Shown here: positions 25,696 through 37,472 of the stretch, one piece after another
Layout: each line of letters opens with the position of its first letter
How positions within the stretch are numbered: position 1 is the stretch's first letter
DNA from: Agapanthus africanus
Taxonomy: Eukaryota; Streptophyta; Magnoliopsida; Asparagales; Amaryllidaceae
Assembly: GCA_030015575.1 (NCBI GenBank)
Contig: CM057342.1
Span: 623,625,348-623,689,347, forward strand
Length of the DNA stretch: 64,000 nt
Direction of reading: 5' to 3'
The notes under the pieces: model-generated
What the model was told of the DNA's origin: nothing
Database searches by the model: none
What the model saw: the letters and a program-made list of their open reading frames with translations, nothing else
Translations under genes and position numbers: made by a program

Positions 25696-28269
25696 TGATT
25701 AGTATGAAAATTTGTATTTACCATAATCAGAAACAGCGCCGCTTTGCAGCTAGTCGGTGAGTACGGGTCGATCCACAGAGATGGGTAATTTTCTTAATGT
25801 GTTTTTACGAGTTGATTCCAAATATTGTTTGGATTGATTAAATCTAAAACCTAAATCTATCACTAAACTAAATTAATCTAAATTAAAGTCTTGTTAGGGT
25901 TAGATTTAGGGGAAATTTGGAGATTAAAGGTTTCCTCACCGCTTTCAATGCCGTATTTTTGATCTATTAGATGTTACGTAATTATCAATGAAGTGGATTG
26001 GAATCTTTTGGGAAGATCTTTCTTCCTCTAGATTCTTATCCTTCCTTTATCGATAATTATCCTAACCTCCATGGAAAACACGCGCAACCGGGCCTTTATA
26101 CTACGGTGTCATCGTTATCTCGAGGGGTAGGGTGCCGTAGGGAGCGGTTATGCGTGTATGCATGGAGTTGTAATTCTTGTGAAGGGGCATGAAAGGGGTG
26201 AGAGATCTCATCTCTCAAACCTTTCCCTAAGGCAAACCCTAACAAGCGAGGAGATTACTCGCTCATTAGGAGATGATAAAACATACTAATTAAAAGAGAA
26301 TTAAAAGCACAAAAATAAAATTACTTACTAATTTGATGGCTCCCTCCAAGCGAGAATACAGAACAGATCTGAATTTTTTTATTGAAAAGAGGCATAGGTT
26401 TTACAGATCTGTGATTACAATTTATAGGAAAACATAAAAACTAGGGTTACAGACTCTCGCACATGTTCAATTACAGATTTGCCCACGGAAAATCCCAACA
26501 CCCGCACCGACGCACCGACACAGAAAAATTCCACCGACACGGGCTCTGAATGGCCGCGAAACCGCGGCGCCAGCCTAGGTTTGGCCACGGTTCAGCGGCC
26601 AAAGAAGGGGATTGGGTCTTCATTTTTCTGGGCTTGGTTCAGGGCTTCTTGGGCTTTCTACTTTTATACTTCTTTTCTCCATTTGACTTCTGAGTCTTCG
26701 CCAGATCTTCAGTGACAACTTGTAATGATCTTTTGACCGCTCACTTTGACATTTCGGATTGCATTGCCTTATACAATTGTGACTTGTTCTTCGTCAATAG
26801 AATTCTTCTACTTGTGGGTCAAACGTCTCTCTTTTATATCATCTTTTGTCTTTTCTTACTGTCTTTGCTCCAAGAACCTGTATCCTGTAATATGCAACAA
26901 ACGTGTGTCAAGAGTATCTGTTTATTTATAAAACGAATAAAAATGGGGAGTACAATAATGCAATATTATAGTATGAACAAGTGCCCCCAAACTTATCTTT
27001 TGCTCGTCCTCGAGCAAACTTATTTTTATCCACTAAAATCCTAATCGCACTTTCACAGGGAAACGCGATTGCACTAAGCACGTGCAACAAGCCGTTAAAC
27101 CTCTAGGTGTCCCTAGTAGGAGGAGTGTTGTCTCCTGAGGGTTTTCAGCGGATTACACCCACAAAATCCTATCAATTCGGCCCATTGACTTTTGTTCTCC
27201 AATTAGGTTTTCTAACTAAGAATTCTATTATCTTCTCCTTGTAAATTATCCACCCATATTCTTCACGCTTCCTCATTATTTAATTAAAGATTATATATGT
27301 TATGTAGACCTACTTAGCTTTCGGCATCTCTTAAGTTTTCCTTCTAAAGTTCCATCTCCACTTAGGAATTTCTATCAACCCTACTAAAGATACAAGTTTT
27401 ATTCTTCATTCCTTTCTCTTATCTAAATTCTAATCACATATCCCTACGTGTGTGTAAATATCACCCCTACACTTGGAAATTCAAATCAAGCAATCGTACT
27501 CTCGTCCATTGTCCAAAGCACTTATTAATTCGTGAATTTTGAATTTCGCTTACACATCCTTCATGCGACTGTTAATACTTCTTGAGGTACCAACAACCGA
27601 TTACAAGATGCGTTAGCACTTTAAAGCATACTTCCTAGTTTTGCAATACCCAAGGCTTTTAGCAGTGACTCCCAAACCAGTTGGTCTAAGGCACTAGGTG
27701 ATAAAGCACCATCGCTAAAGATTTTTCTATTTTTACAGCCTTAAGTAATCACAAAAACCAGTGTCCATTTTTTTCCTTTATTCACCTTTTTTTTCATCGT
27801 ACTAAGGACTTTTAGACAAGAGCATTTCAAGGTCTCTTCTACTATTCCAAGTTTCAAGGTGTGTGATTGTGCATTTCGTAGGGTATACATTTTCAGAATT
27901 TAGACTTAAGTTAGGAACTATTTTTCAAACTTATACTCTAATAAGAATATCAATACTCTTCCTTTGTTTTGACTTAGCCCAAGAAGTGAACCCAAAATTT
28001 GGCTATTTCTAAATAAACTACAAGGCATATACTTTCTACCGTTAAACTTTGAAGAAGGTTATCTTTAGGGTTTTTATTTCACTAAGTCTAAGATCTAGTT
28101 GTTCCTAACCAGTTAACCTATTAGTCAAACTCAAGTCAATTAGCCAAAATTGAATACAATTATTTTTATAATTTTTTTGAAATTTTTCAAATTTTTATGG
28201 GTTTTCAAATAAATATGCAAATGCAAAAATATGTACAAATGAATGCGAAGGAAGAAGACGTACCGAGCA
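25696..28269 (-). repeat. 5' terminal repeat of R (extended LTR)
   Basis: On the minus strand it starts TGCTCGGTACG at 28269, next to target duplication GGTCA (28270-28274), and ends CATACTAATCA at 25696. It comprises the noncoding block (28269-26980) plus the 1284-bp LTR core (26979-25696). The start matches the position just after the polypurine tract in the other copy (10576). Confidence 0.88.
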
Positions 28270-28274
28270 GGTCA

Positions 28275-29386
28275 CCTCGTCGGTCTTCTTATCGGCATCT
28301 ACCTGGGGACCGTTACGTACAGCTAGTGCCGCTTGCGGTCTGTGGTTAAACCCACTGCCAGCGTAGTGTCGAGTCTTTAGAGTCCCATACAGAGAGCTAT
28401 TTTCCTTTAGGCAAAATGAGTAGAGGTCGCATGGTTTTGCGACAAGGTTCGTTCACATCCGCGCACTTGTGCACGTTTGCTGTCCGGACAGCTTATACTA
28501 GCCGGCTTTGGTTTAAGCCAGATCCTAGTATATGATTTAGGATTGGTTTTATCTCTTTGTATTCGTGTTCCTCGGATCACGAATGCGGGTGCGTATGCAC
28601 AGTTGATTGAGACAGAGGAAGAGGACTTTGATTAGGGTTAATAACCATTGTCATTTTATTAACCCTAATGCTTATGTGTATATTATAATTAATTGATATT
28701 AGCTATATATAATTGTGCATGGTTAGGGTTGTTGACATTTTGACCATACGTGACTTGTTGACCTTAGTTGACATGTTGACCATCATCATTCCATATAAAA
28801 GATGCTCTTTGATCCTTGCAATTTTCATTTAATGTGAAATGATAATGGTCAAGCCTTGATTAACCATGACAATTATCTAGCTAATTATCTATTTTTTATA
28901 ATTCACACATATATGTGAGAATGGCTTATTATTCTCTCATTCTATCATGCACTTTCTCTCTCTTGCTCTTCCTCTTCCTCAAGCTCTCCCCTCTCATGTG
29001 TTGAGAAACACTTGAGCTTGAGAGAAAACCTCTTCTAGAAAATCTCTACTCTCATCTAGGGTTCTAGGATTAGCACTTCTAGCACCTTAGTTACTTCTAG
29101 CTTGAAGTTGAAGCCAAAGGTTGAGGCTTTCGGGTGGATCCTTCTTCGACTCGAGAAGGCGACAAGGCGACCTCTTTCTTACACACCAAGGAGCAAGGAG
29201 AGAAGGACATAAAGCCTTAGGTATAACCATTCTTCCTTGTAGCTAATTTCTAGTTAGCTTTTAGCTAGTTTTGTTTAGTAAAGATCCTTCTTTTGTTAGT
29301 CCATGTTGCCTAGCATGATAAAAATCCGATTTTTATTCCGTTTTCCGCCTCCCCGCAAGCACCGGGGTGGGCAACGTGGACTTACA
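28275..29386 (+). repeat. 3' LTR of element A, right part
   Basis: Continues the LTR interrupted at 6708, aligning with about 52675-53736 plus 63675-63829 of A2. It ends GTGGACTTACA. It carries TTGAC motifs (28729-28781), a TATA box (TATAAAA, 28794-28800) and a CT-rich transcribed part. Total LTR length is about 2044 bp. Confidence 0.88.
28729..28800 (+). promoter_or_regulatory. W-box-like cluster and TATA box in LTR of A
   Basis: Five TTGAC motifs, three of them full TTGACC W-boxes, within about 50 bp. They lie directly upstream of TATAAAA at 28794-28800. WRKY factors bind TTGAC(C/T), and such boxes drive stress response in some Copia LTRs; use here is inference. Confidence 0.5.
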
Positions 29387-31343
29387 CTGGTTACTCTTTA
29401 TCTTAACATGTTCACTTGATTGTGTATACTGTTCATTGGATACATGTTGATAAAGCCCTTAGGATATCAGCTTGACTACCATGATTATGATGCAGATCCT
29501 ACCAGTGGGGCATGAGTAGTTTATAAGCGTATCTTTAAATGTTCCTAGTCGTGGGTGTATCGAGACGGGGCATCGATATTCCAGAGTAGACTAGTGTATA
29601 CGTTTCTTGACCCATTTGGATGGGCGATGGATGATCCCATATTCATTGGTGTTTGACATCAAAGATTGTATAGGGGTGCTCAGTGGAGACTGGGTATACT
29701 GAACGGACTCGCCGAGATCTCCTATATGGTATTATATCTATCGTCGGATAGCAGTTCTCAGGTCACACTTGTACAGGTTAGTCTGTAGACCCGAGATCGT
29801 CATAGAGTCTTGTGTGTTCTCCCACTGTGCTTTGATTTCCACCCGACCACGGCTCTACTGAGTCGTGCAAACAGGTGGTTTTGGGGTACAGTCCCGAGAC
29901 ACATGGAGGCAATGAGTGATAGGAGTGGTTTCGTCTCTCCCGGTATTGGGAGTTGATGTTATACTATGCGCGATTGGCTATAACTAAAATTCCCTGGCCA
30001 GGGCTGATGAGATTTACTGATAAGTGTTATCAGTAGTTTCTCGACCTATTATAAGCCTCACATCGGCATGACTTATTGAGTTATTGGGGTCGACGATGCC
30101 ATCCCTAGACTCAATATGCAGCATATCAGACGAAAAGACCGGACTATACGGTAACTGTTGCTGGTTGGCTCTACGGGAGTTTGGACAATTTCGCTTATTG
30201 TTATTCTATTCGCTCAATACCTGGGAGCCGTTACATGCAGCTAGTACCGCTGATGGTTTGTGGGTATCTGATATGATCACTACTTACTGCTAGCATATTG
30301 ACGGGTCTTAGAGTCCCACAAAGGGGTTTCCGAGCTCGGGCGAAACGAAGTGGGGCACATATGGAGATATATGCGGGAGCTAGATTAAATACGAGTATAT
30401 GATACCGTATTTTAATCTGGCATTTTCTATTGGTCGGGTCGTATATGATATGACCGTATTATTAAATCAAGTGTTGATTTAATATAATATGACCATTAGC
30501 TCATTATTGATTCCTTTCTTTATTTGTATGCATGTATGTATGTATGCTTATATGGATATATAGACACACATACATGTGTGCATGTATCATGGCTGATGAT
30601 ACATTGGAGATGGCTATGCTAGACTCACATAGAAACATTTATGGTATTTTATCGATTTTTGAGTTAATGGAAATTGGACAATAATCCATGGTTGATTTTC
30701 TTCTACACACTTCCTTGAAAATTATCTAACCATGGTTTATTTTCTAATCCTCCACTAACTCACTCACTAAAATATCTAGATATTTTCCATGCTCATTAAG
30801 AATGAGTGTGTCTCTCTCTCTCTCTCTCTCTCATGCTTATCTTTCATTAGCTCAAGCTTAGCCATTTCCATCTCCTTCTTCCTCCAAGCTTGCTACCATT
30901 TTCTAGTGAGTAAAAGAGAAAGTAAAGAAAGGTTTTTTAGTGAGATAAATACCCACTTCATCAATCTATACTTGTCTAGCACACTTGTATAGGTTGTTTG
31001 CTTCACTTCTACTTAGGTTAAGTGAAGTAAGGAGCTTGAGTGGAAGGAACTCCGTGGTGGATCATCGTAGACTTCGAAGGCTTCAAGCGGACCTGTTCAA
31101 GCTTCGAGTGGAACCATGGAGTCAAGGACATATACACGGGGCTAAAGAACATAAGGAGAGGTCTACAAAGGTTGTATTTCTTTTTCTTTTAGTGTTAGAC
31201 ACCTACTAGTATATGATACTTGTTAGTTAAACCCTAATCCTCTAGTTCAATTCTAGGTTTGAGTTGATTAGCACTTTAGATTTTTTAAAGATGCATACTT
31301 GATGCTTGTTAAAACCTTTTAAGTGTGCTAAGGAACTCCAACA
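29387..31343 (+). repeat. Left LTR of element B (partial)
   Basis: Starts inside the LTR at CTGGTTACTC, the probable target duplication of A. It holds the CCCTGGCCAGGG dyad (29992-30003), the ACTGATAA-GTG-TTATCAGT dyad (within 30009-30042), one AATCAA-GTG-TTGATT dyad (30461-30482) and a CT microsatellite. It ends near CTCCAACA. Confidence 0.82.
30811..30832 (+). repeat. (TC)n microsatellite
   Basis: Eleven TC units within the left LTR of B, in its CT-rich transcribed part. Confidence 0.85.
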
Positions 31344-32935
31344 GGAGCGAAGATTGCATCATGGAAGATGATGACCCAACTAGTTTCAAACAGGCCATCA
31401 CAAGTGGAGACTCTGTGAAATGGCTGGATGCTATACGATCCAAGATGGAATGCATGTACACCAACAAATTATGGACTTTGGATGTTGCTCCTGAAGCGGT
31501 AAAACCCATCGGGAACAAGTGAATCTTTAAAAAGAAAATTGGTGTAGATGGAAAAGTTGAGACTTTCAAAGCTAGACTTGTAGCAAAAGGTTTTCGTCAA
31601 CAACTAGGTGTCGATTATGATGAGACCTTTTCTCCTGTTGCCATGCTTAAGTCCATCAGGATCCTACTTGCCATTGCTGCATACCATGACTACGAAATTT
31701 GGCAAATGGACGTCAAGACCGCTTTTCTAAATGGTGATTTAGAAGAGAGCGTGTACATGACATGGCCAGAGAGCTTCATAGACAGTGAGAGCAGTGGAAG
31801 CGTATGCAAGCTACTTAAATCAATCTACGAATTAAAGCAGGCATCGCGGAGCTGGAACATCTATTTCGATGAAGCTGTCAAAGAGTTTGACTTCATCAAA
31901 AACGTAGATGAACCTTGTATATACAAGAAGGTTGTAGAGAGTAAGGTTGTTTTCCTCGTATTGTACGTGGATGACATACTCTTGATAGGAAACGATGTTC
32001 CTATGCTACAATCGGTCAAACTCTTCTTATCATACAAGTTCTCCATGAAAGATCTAGGTGATGCCACCTACATCCTGGGGATTAAGATCTATAGAGATAG
32101 ATCTAAGAGGATGTTGGGATTGTCCCAATTCAGGTACATAGACACCATACTAAAGAGGTTTAGTATGAAAGATTCTAAGCGTGGTAATTTACCCGCTTGT
32201 TCAGGAATCACTCTCTCTAAAAAGATGTCTCCCAAGACTGATTTGGAGAAGGCTTGCATGCAAGGGATACCCTATGCTTCTACAGTCAGGTCAATCATGT
32301 ATGCGATGTTATGTACGAGACTGGATGTAGCTTACTTACTAGGTGCAGTGAGTAGGTATCAATCAGATCTAGGGGAAAAACACTGGACAGCTGTGAAGAA
32401 CATTCTTAAGTACTTGAGAAGGACTAAAGAAATGTTCTTGGTGTATGGTAACGGTGAACTTAAGGTGGAGTTATTTACCGATTCGAGCTTCCAGAGTGAT
32501 AAGGACGATAGTAAGTCGGTCTTGGGTTTTTTCTTTACCCTCAATGGAGGGATAGTATGTTGGAAGAGTTCCAAGAAAGATACCGTAGCAAACTCGATGA
32601 TGGAGGTTGTATACATCGCTACCAAAGATGCTGCCAAAAAGGCTGTCTGGATACACAAGTTCATAGATGAACTTGGTATGGTTCTTACCATTGAGCATCC
32701 AATACCTAAATATTGTGATAACAATGGAGCTGTGGCTTTAGCCTAGAAACCCCGGTCCCATCAGCGATCCAGACATATCCTTAGGCGGTATCACCTGATC
32801 AGGAAGATCGAGGTTAGGAGAGTTGACACAGAAGATAACACAGCGGATCTCCACTCACAAAGGCCCTCCCCCTGATACGATTCGAAAGACTTTTTAGGAT
32901 GTTGGGTATGAGATACTACAACAACTGGCTTTAGT
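31344..32935 (+). pseudogene. Element B RT-RNase H relic
   Basis: Copia coding relic with a few breaks. It holds reverse transcriptase (MDVKTAFLNGDLEE near 31705, YVDDILLIGND near 31964, KDLGDATYILGIKIYRDRS) and RNase H (NGGIVCWKSSKKDTVANS, then a YCDNNGAVALA segment). It is about 75% similar by eye to the same part of element A. Gag, protease and integrase are not seen. The longest open stretch is 31643-32746. Confidence 0.85.
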
Positions 32936-32948
32936 GCAAGTGGGAGAT

Positions 32949-33182
32949 TGTTAGGAATATGTATGCCCTAAAGGCCATTATTGTATGATATAGTGGATGC
33001 TTAGACATATATATAGAGGACTTTCTTGCTCGAAATGATAATATGCTATCCGGTTGCCTTTATCTTAACATGTTCACTGGTATTATTATACTTTCTCTCT
33101 TATACATGTTAATAAAGCCCTCAGGTTGTTGGCTTGACTACCAAGACTATGATGTGGATCATACTACTGGGACCTGGGTAGT
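32949..33182 (+). repeat. Right LTR of element B, left part
   Basis: Starts TGTTAGGAATATGTATGCCC after the tract AAGTGGGAGA. It is interrupted at 33182 by F; its last five bases GTAGT (33178-33182) are duplicated at 45017-45021. Confidence 0.88.
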
Positions 33183-33580
33183 TGATTAGTCGAAAATATT
33201 GCATATTTTAGCCGGCAATTTCCTCATCATTTGCATTCATATAGAAGTGTTCGGTATTCATATTTTACATATTAGCAAAACTGTCGCAAAATATCAGATT
33301 GCATGTATTAGACTCTAAAACCGACACTATAAAGGAAATTGACCACATTTCATGGCATCGCATCATCCCTACATTTGCGCAACACTTGTTTTGAGATCTG
33401 TGCAGGAATATCCAAAAGAAAGGCCAAAATTTACAGGGTACCGCTAAAACATGACGCCAACTCAATGATTTCAATTCTGGTATCAATCCAAAGGGACAAA
33501 TAAAATTCAACATATCAGATAAAGCCCCAAATGGCATCCCAAGACCACACCAGAAAAACCAAGGCCCAAGCCCCATAAAG

Positions 33581-33627
33581 TGCCGCGGATCCGCGGCAGG
33601 AGCCTGCTTGCGCCGCGGATCCGCAGT
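33581..33627. promoter_or_regulatory. GC paired box in 5' LTR of F
   Basis: Boxes TGCCGCGGATCCGCGGCA (33581-33598) and GCCGCGGATCCGC (from 33612), starts about 31 bp apart. The centre is GGATCC rather than GGAACC, yet the palindrome is kept. It lies about 290 bp upstream of the TATA box. Copy at 43545-43591 in the 3' LTR. Confidence 0.65.
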
Positions 33628-33902
33628 GGATCCAAGGAGTTAGCTCCTCAATTTTGGTGCAAAATGTTTCTCTCAGGGCCCACACTTCAGAAAGACACAA
33701 CAATTTCCAGAAGACTCCAGAAACTTCTGCCAGATCAGCAAGCTTTGGGATCAACACTAAACTAGCCTATCATTCTAGAAACTTCTCCCTAAACCCTAGC
33801 TTAAACCCTAAGCTAAGCCTAACTAACTACTTCTAGAAGTCTTTCAACAAACTTTTGGAGGGAACTTCTATTTCAAACTCAAGGCTTAGGGTTTGGGAAA
33901 TC

Positions 33903-33910
33903 TATAAATA
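33903..33910 (+). promoter_or_regulatory. TATA box of F LTR
   Basis: TATAAATA followed by GGACCCTAGG; the best promoter candidate in the LTR. Copy at 43867-43874. Confidence 0.55.
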
Positions 33911-35055
33911 GGACCCTAGGCTCACTTGTAAAAGGGGAATTCATTCATTAAAATTGATTGATCCATTCACTCTCTTTCTTCATCTTCTTCTTCCACAAGT
34001 CTAGTGAGAGGGCTTGTGTGAAACCCTAACCCTAATTCCAATCAAAAGCCAAGATCCCGAGTACCCATCAAGCAAGAAGCCTTGCAACCTTTTATGAGCC
34101 GAGTCGATCTTCAACGGAGCAAGTGGTCCAAGCTGATCCACGACTCACGGAGCCGAGCGACGCCAATTCAACAATTTAGTTCTTCCTCTTGTAGTTCTTG
34201 AGCGACTGTAATCAAATTGTTGATATAAATAAAAGGTGATATTCTTTTATCTTGTTTTCTTTAAATTCTCGCATCATGATATCTTTTCAATTCTTGAATG
34301 CTTCCTGTGTGGTGATGTTTGAGTAATACTCCGCTCGTCGAGGAATCAAGACGATCAATAGAATGATGATGTAATATATCTTAAATCGATTCTTGAATCC
34401 TACGAGTTTTGTAAACCCTAGCAAGTTCAAGAATCGACGACCCAATTCGTTGCGATGCTTTCTTGATTGATATCGCTCGAGATTGGGGAGCTACGATCGT
34501 TTCTTGAAATTGTTAGAGGCTAGAATGTGAATGATATCGATGAAAGAACAAGGGTTAAACGATGATACCCTAGTTTCATCAAGAAAGCCCTAACTCTCAT
34601 CGATCATCATCGATCTAGTATCAATCCTTCGAAGGACAAGAACACGAAATCTTGAAATTACATCACGTCTATAGATCCGATCGATCCCTACGAGCCTCAT
34701 TTAGATTCTTGACATTTGGTTGGAAATATCATCAAAACACCGATTCTTGATTTGTTTATCAGTTTCTTGATTCTTGATTAAACATCGTGACACCTGAATC
34801 AATCGATAAATTCTTGAATCATGTTTTCTTTTCCTTTCGATTAACTTTTTAATTCAAACAAATTAAACATAGAAACGAATCGCACAATCCCTGTGGACGA
34901 TCCGCACTCGCTTACGATCTACAACTGACACCGTAGTTGATTGCGGTCAAATATAATTTTTGGTTGTGATTTCTTAACAATTTTCTAAATACCGACACAA
35001 AGAAACTTATTCACTTGATTTGATACACACAATCGGAATTTTACAACAATCAAAA

Positions 35056-35073
35056 TGGCGCCGTTGCCGGGGA
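35056..35073 (+). other. Primer-binding site of F (tRNA-Asp type)
   Basis: TGGCGCCGTTGCCGGGGA three bases after the LTR end; standard for Athila. Confidence 0.92.
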
Positions 35074-36164
35074 TCGCGCGCTAATTCGTTTCATATTATA
35101 GTTTGAATTGAAAGATTTATTCCATTGTTATTTTTGAGATCAAAATTCGTGCAAACCCTAAACGATTTGCTGTGGTTCATTGCAAGGAAATCTGGAGTTG
35201 TTTGGCAATTGAAGAAAATTTTTGGAAAATACCAGAGAGTTGAGGGAGTCTACAGAAGCTCCCTGGAAAATTTTGGTGGAGTGATCTCATCAAGAAACCG
35301 CGGAAGCGCGGCATTAGAGGGCATTTGCGGCGGAACCGCGGCAAGCCTGGGGGATCTCTGCAAAATTTTTGCTTCAGGTGAATTCTTACCTTCTTCTCTC
35401 TCCTCTTTTTAGCTCCAACTAATAATTTTCTGCAGGTTTCTTTGCAAATAATCGCAGCGCCGCAAAAGCAAAATTAAATTTGTGCGTGATTTTGATTTCT
35501 TGGTTGTTTGCATTCTAATACGGAAATTAAGGGGCACGGCCAAATCCAAATTAGGTGGGGATTTCATTACTCTTCCTAGGCCCCGAAAATCACAAAACAT
35601 GCATCCGCATTGACCCACATTAACTAAAAGAAATCTAGAGAAGACTCTAAGGACTGTCGCGCTCAATTAGGACAAGAGAAAGTCGTGGGTAATTCATTGC
35701 TTATCCGTGTTTTCTTATGGTGCCTAAGGCGAGTGTGTCTAAGGCTAGTGGTTTTTAATTAGGCCCACTACTTACGTAGTGGAGTACCTTCCCACTTACC
35801 TGGCACTTATCCGACCACAGGGGGACAAAGAGGCAGTGGAGGATTCTATCCTGCGACTTGTCTTTTGGCAGTTAGGAGCGGTCTAGAGCCGGACCTAGGT
35901 GACCACTAGATTCTAGGGTTGGTGTGCTGCATTTGTTTTGTCGCATCATTTTTTCAAAAAATCCATCCCTTTTTCAAAGCAAACACCGCATTTATTCATT
36001 ACCCCTAATTATAAGTCAACGCTGCCACTTGTACTAACCCTTTTTAGTGCAAGATAGGCTGGACACGGGATTCTAGTGCCCGTTTAGTCCGCGTACCCTC
36101 TATCGACTCCGAAGTCGATATTTCTCCATTTACCTTTTCTTTACCCACTACCACACCCACACCG
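35074..36164 (+). other. Leader of element F
   Basis: About 1.1 kb of noncoding leader. It has a GC paired box (35296-35343), and its later part matches the R leader in places (a TAGGCCTA/TAATTAGGCCC region and the Athila leader before gag). No gene seen. Confidence 0.75.
35296..35343. promoter_or_regulatory. GC paired box in leader of F
   Basis: Boxes AACCGCGGAAGCGCGGCA (35296-35313) and TGCGGCGGAACCGCGGCAA (35326-35343 or so), starts 30 bp apart. Confidence 0.58.
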
Positions 36165-37454
36165 ATGGATCCGAATCCATCGAACTTCTTTAACCCTAAT
36201 CTGCCGCCGTCCGTTGGTGCGCAGAATCCACCCCGCATCTCTCTCCAGGAGAGGTGCTACCCTATTCGAGGTCCTCTTTCGACCTGCTTATCCACACCAC
36301 CAGCCAACGGGGATAACTTTGAGATTAAGCCCCAGTATATCAATCTTTTACCCAAATTCCACGGACTCGAGACTGAGGACGCTTACGTTTTCATTACCAA
36401 ATTTGAAAATGTATGCGCAATGATGGGTACGTCACAACTTTCAGTGGATGCAATGCGTCTACGACTTCTTCCATTTACATTGTGCGATATAGCCGAGAAG
36501 TGGCTATATAACACTACCGCACATTCTATCACGAATTGGGAAGAATTCGTCACTGCATTCCTTAAGAAATTTTACCCGATACAAAAGACAGCTCGAATCC
36601 GTAGCGAACTGAATCAATTTGCCTAGCTCCCTGCTGAACCATTCTCTAAATGCTTTGAACGTTTCAAGGATCTTTTGGTTCAGTGTCCTCATCACGGCAT
36701 CCCGAGATGGGAGCTTTGCCGAATCATTTATGAGGGCATTAACCCAACCACTAAACAGAGCCTTGAAAACATGTGTCAAGGTACTTTTATGACCAAAGAT
36801 GATGGGGAAGCTTGGAAGTATTTAGAAGAGTTCGCTGAAAAATCACTACAGTGGGAGAGTGGAACACAACCATTGAATAGGGGTGGCGTACACCAAATAG
36901 ATGTGTCCATAGGTGTTCGAGCTGAAATGGCAGCAATGCAAAAGAAGCTCGACGCTATGGAACACAAATTTGCAGCAGCCTCCCTAAACCCAGTGTCACT
37001 CCCCAAAACTGTTTGTGGGTGCTGTTCTGATCCGTCTCATTTAACGAAAGAATGTCCATTAAACTCTGCGTTTCAAGGTCATGAGCATTCTAATGCCGCA
37101 TTTCAAAGACCTAGAAATGATCCATATTCTTCCACGTACAATCAGGGTTGGAGGAATCACCCGAATTTTGCTTGGAACCAAAACCAATCTCAAAACACGG
37201 TTCCAAACACGAATAATTTTCAAAGGGCTCTTCCTCCACCACAACAGCAACCCCTTCAACTCACTCAGCACCCCTATCAGTCACAAAACTTCCAAAATCA
37301 GGTCAACACTCCTGCACAGTCTAATCCTATGACCTGTTCTGACGAGTTCTCTCAATTCACTCAAACCATGAAATCACTTTTGTCAAATTTCATAGAGGTT
37401 TCGGCTGAGGTTAGATCTTCCGTCGGTGAGATAAAGAAAAACTCAGCGTCCTAA
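36165..37454 (+). pseudogene. Element F gag
   Basis: Athila gag from the ATG at 36165 (MDPNPSNFFNP). It has the gag core LPKFHGLETEDAYVFITKF and WLYNTTAHSITNWEEFVTAF (about 36340-36570), FKDLLVQCPHHGI (about 36663), a Cys-rich zinc-finger-like segment CGCCSDPSHLTKECP (about 37014-37060) and a Gln/Asn-rich tail. Near-whole, about one or two breaks. It would form the particle shell. Its sequence is clearly the same family as the gag of R, about 60-70% similar by eye. Immediately upstream of pol. Confidence 0.88.
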
Positions 37455-37472
37455 GCTGAGAGTATCAGAACG

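Larger units (their letters stand above)
6709..28269 (-). mobile_element. Element R: aberrant Athila-lineage Ty3/gypsy, with D inside
   Basis: Reverse-strand Athila bounded by target duplication GGTCA (6704-6708 and 28270-28274). Read on the minus strand: a 2.57-kb terminal repeat (28269 to 25696), primer site, leader, gag, protease region, a short further pol part, the matching terminal repeat (10576 to 8001), and then an inverted extra LTR copy (7992 to 6709). Element D splits the pol region. Broken; no reverse transcriptase or integrase domain is recognisable, so it was probably moved in trans. The two direct terminal repeats differ at about 60 positions by eye (about 2.4%, roughly 0.9 My). 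The end structure is unusual; see the findings. Confidence 0.85.
1..29386 (+). mobile_element. Element A: Ty1/copia, Angela lineage, 5' end outside window
   Basis: A plant Copia element entering from the left edge: leader, gag-pol, polypurine tract and one 3' LTR beginning TGTTAG at 5777 and ending TTACA at 29386. The LTR is split by the R composite. The LTR start shares the TATGCCCTAGAGGC block that I recall from Angela/BARE-type LTRs, and the pol order protease-integrase-RT-RNase H is Copia. The base pairs after its end (CTGGT) continue the LTR of element B, so A sits inside B. The coding region looks nearly whole, with about one break. Its age cannot be estimated because only one LTR is in view. 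Confidence 0.9.
33183..35052 (+). repeat. 5' LTR of element F
   Basis: Starts TGATTAGTCGAAAATATTGC and ends TTTTACAACAATCA. GC paired box at 33581-33627, TATA box TATAAATA at 33903-33910. From about 34300 on it has many TTCTTGA and ATCGAT motifs. Confidence 0.94.

Noticed and set aside
34021-34035. Telomere-like AAACCCTAACCCTAA
   Set aside because: Only two units, inside the F LTR and present in both LTR copies (also CTAACCCTAAC near 7781). This is a telo-box or chance motif in an LTR, not a telomere tract.
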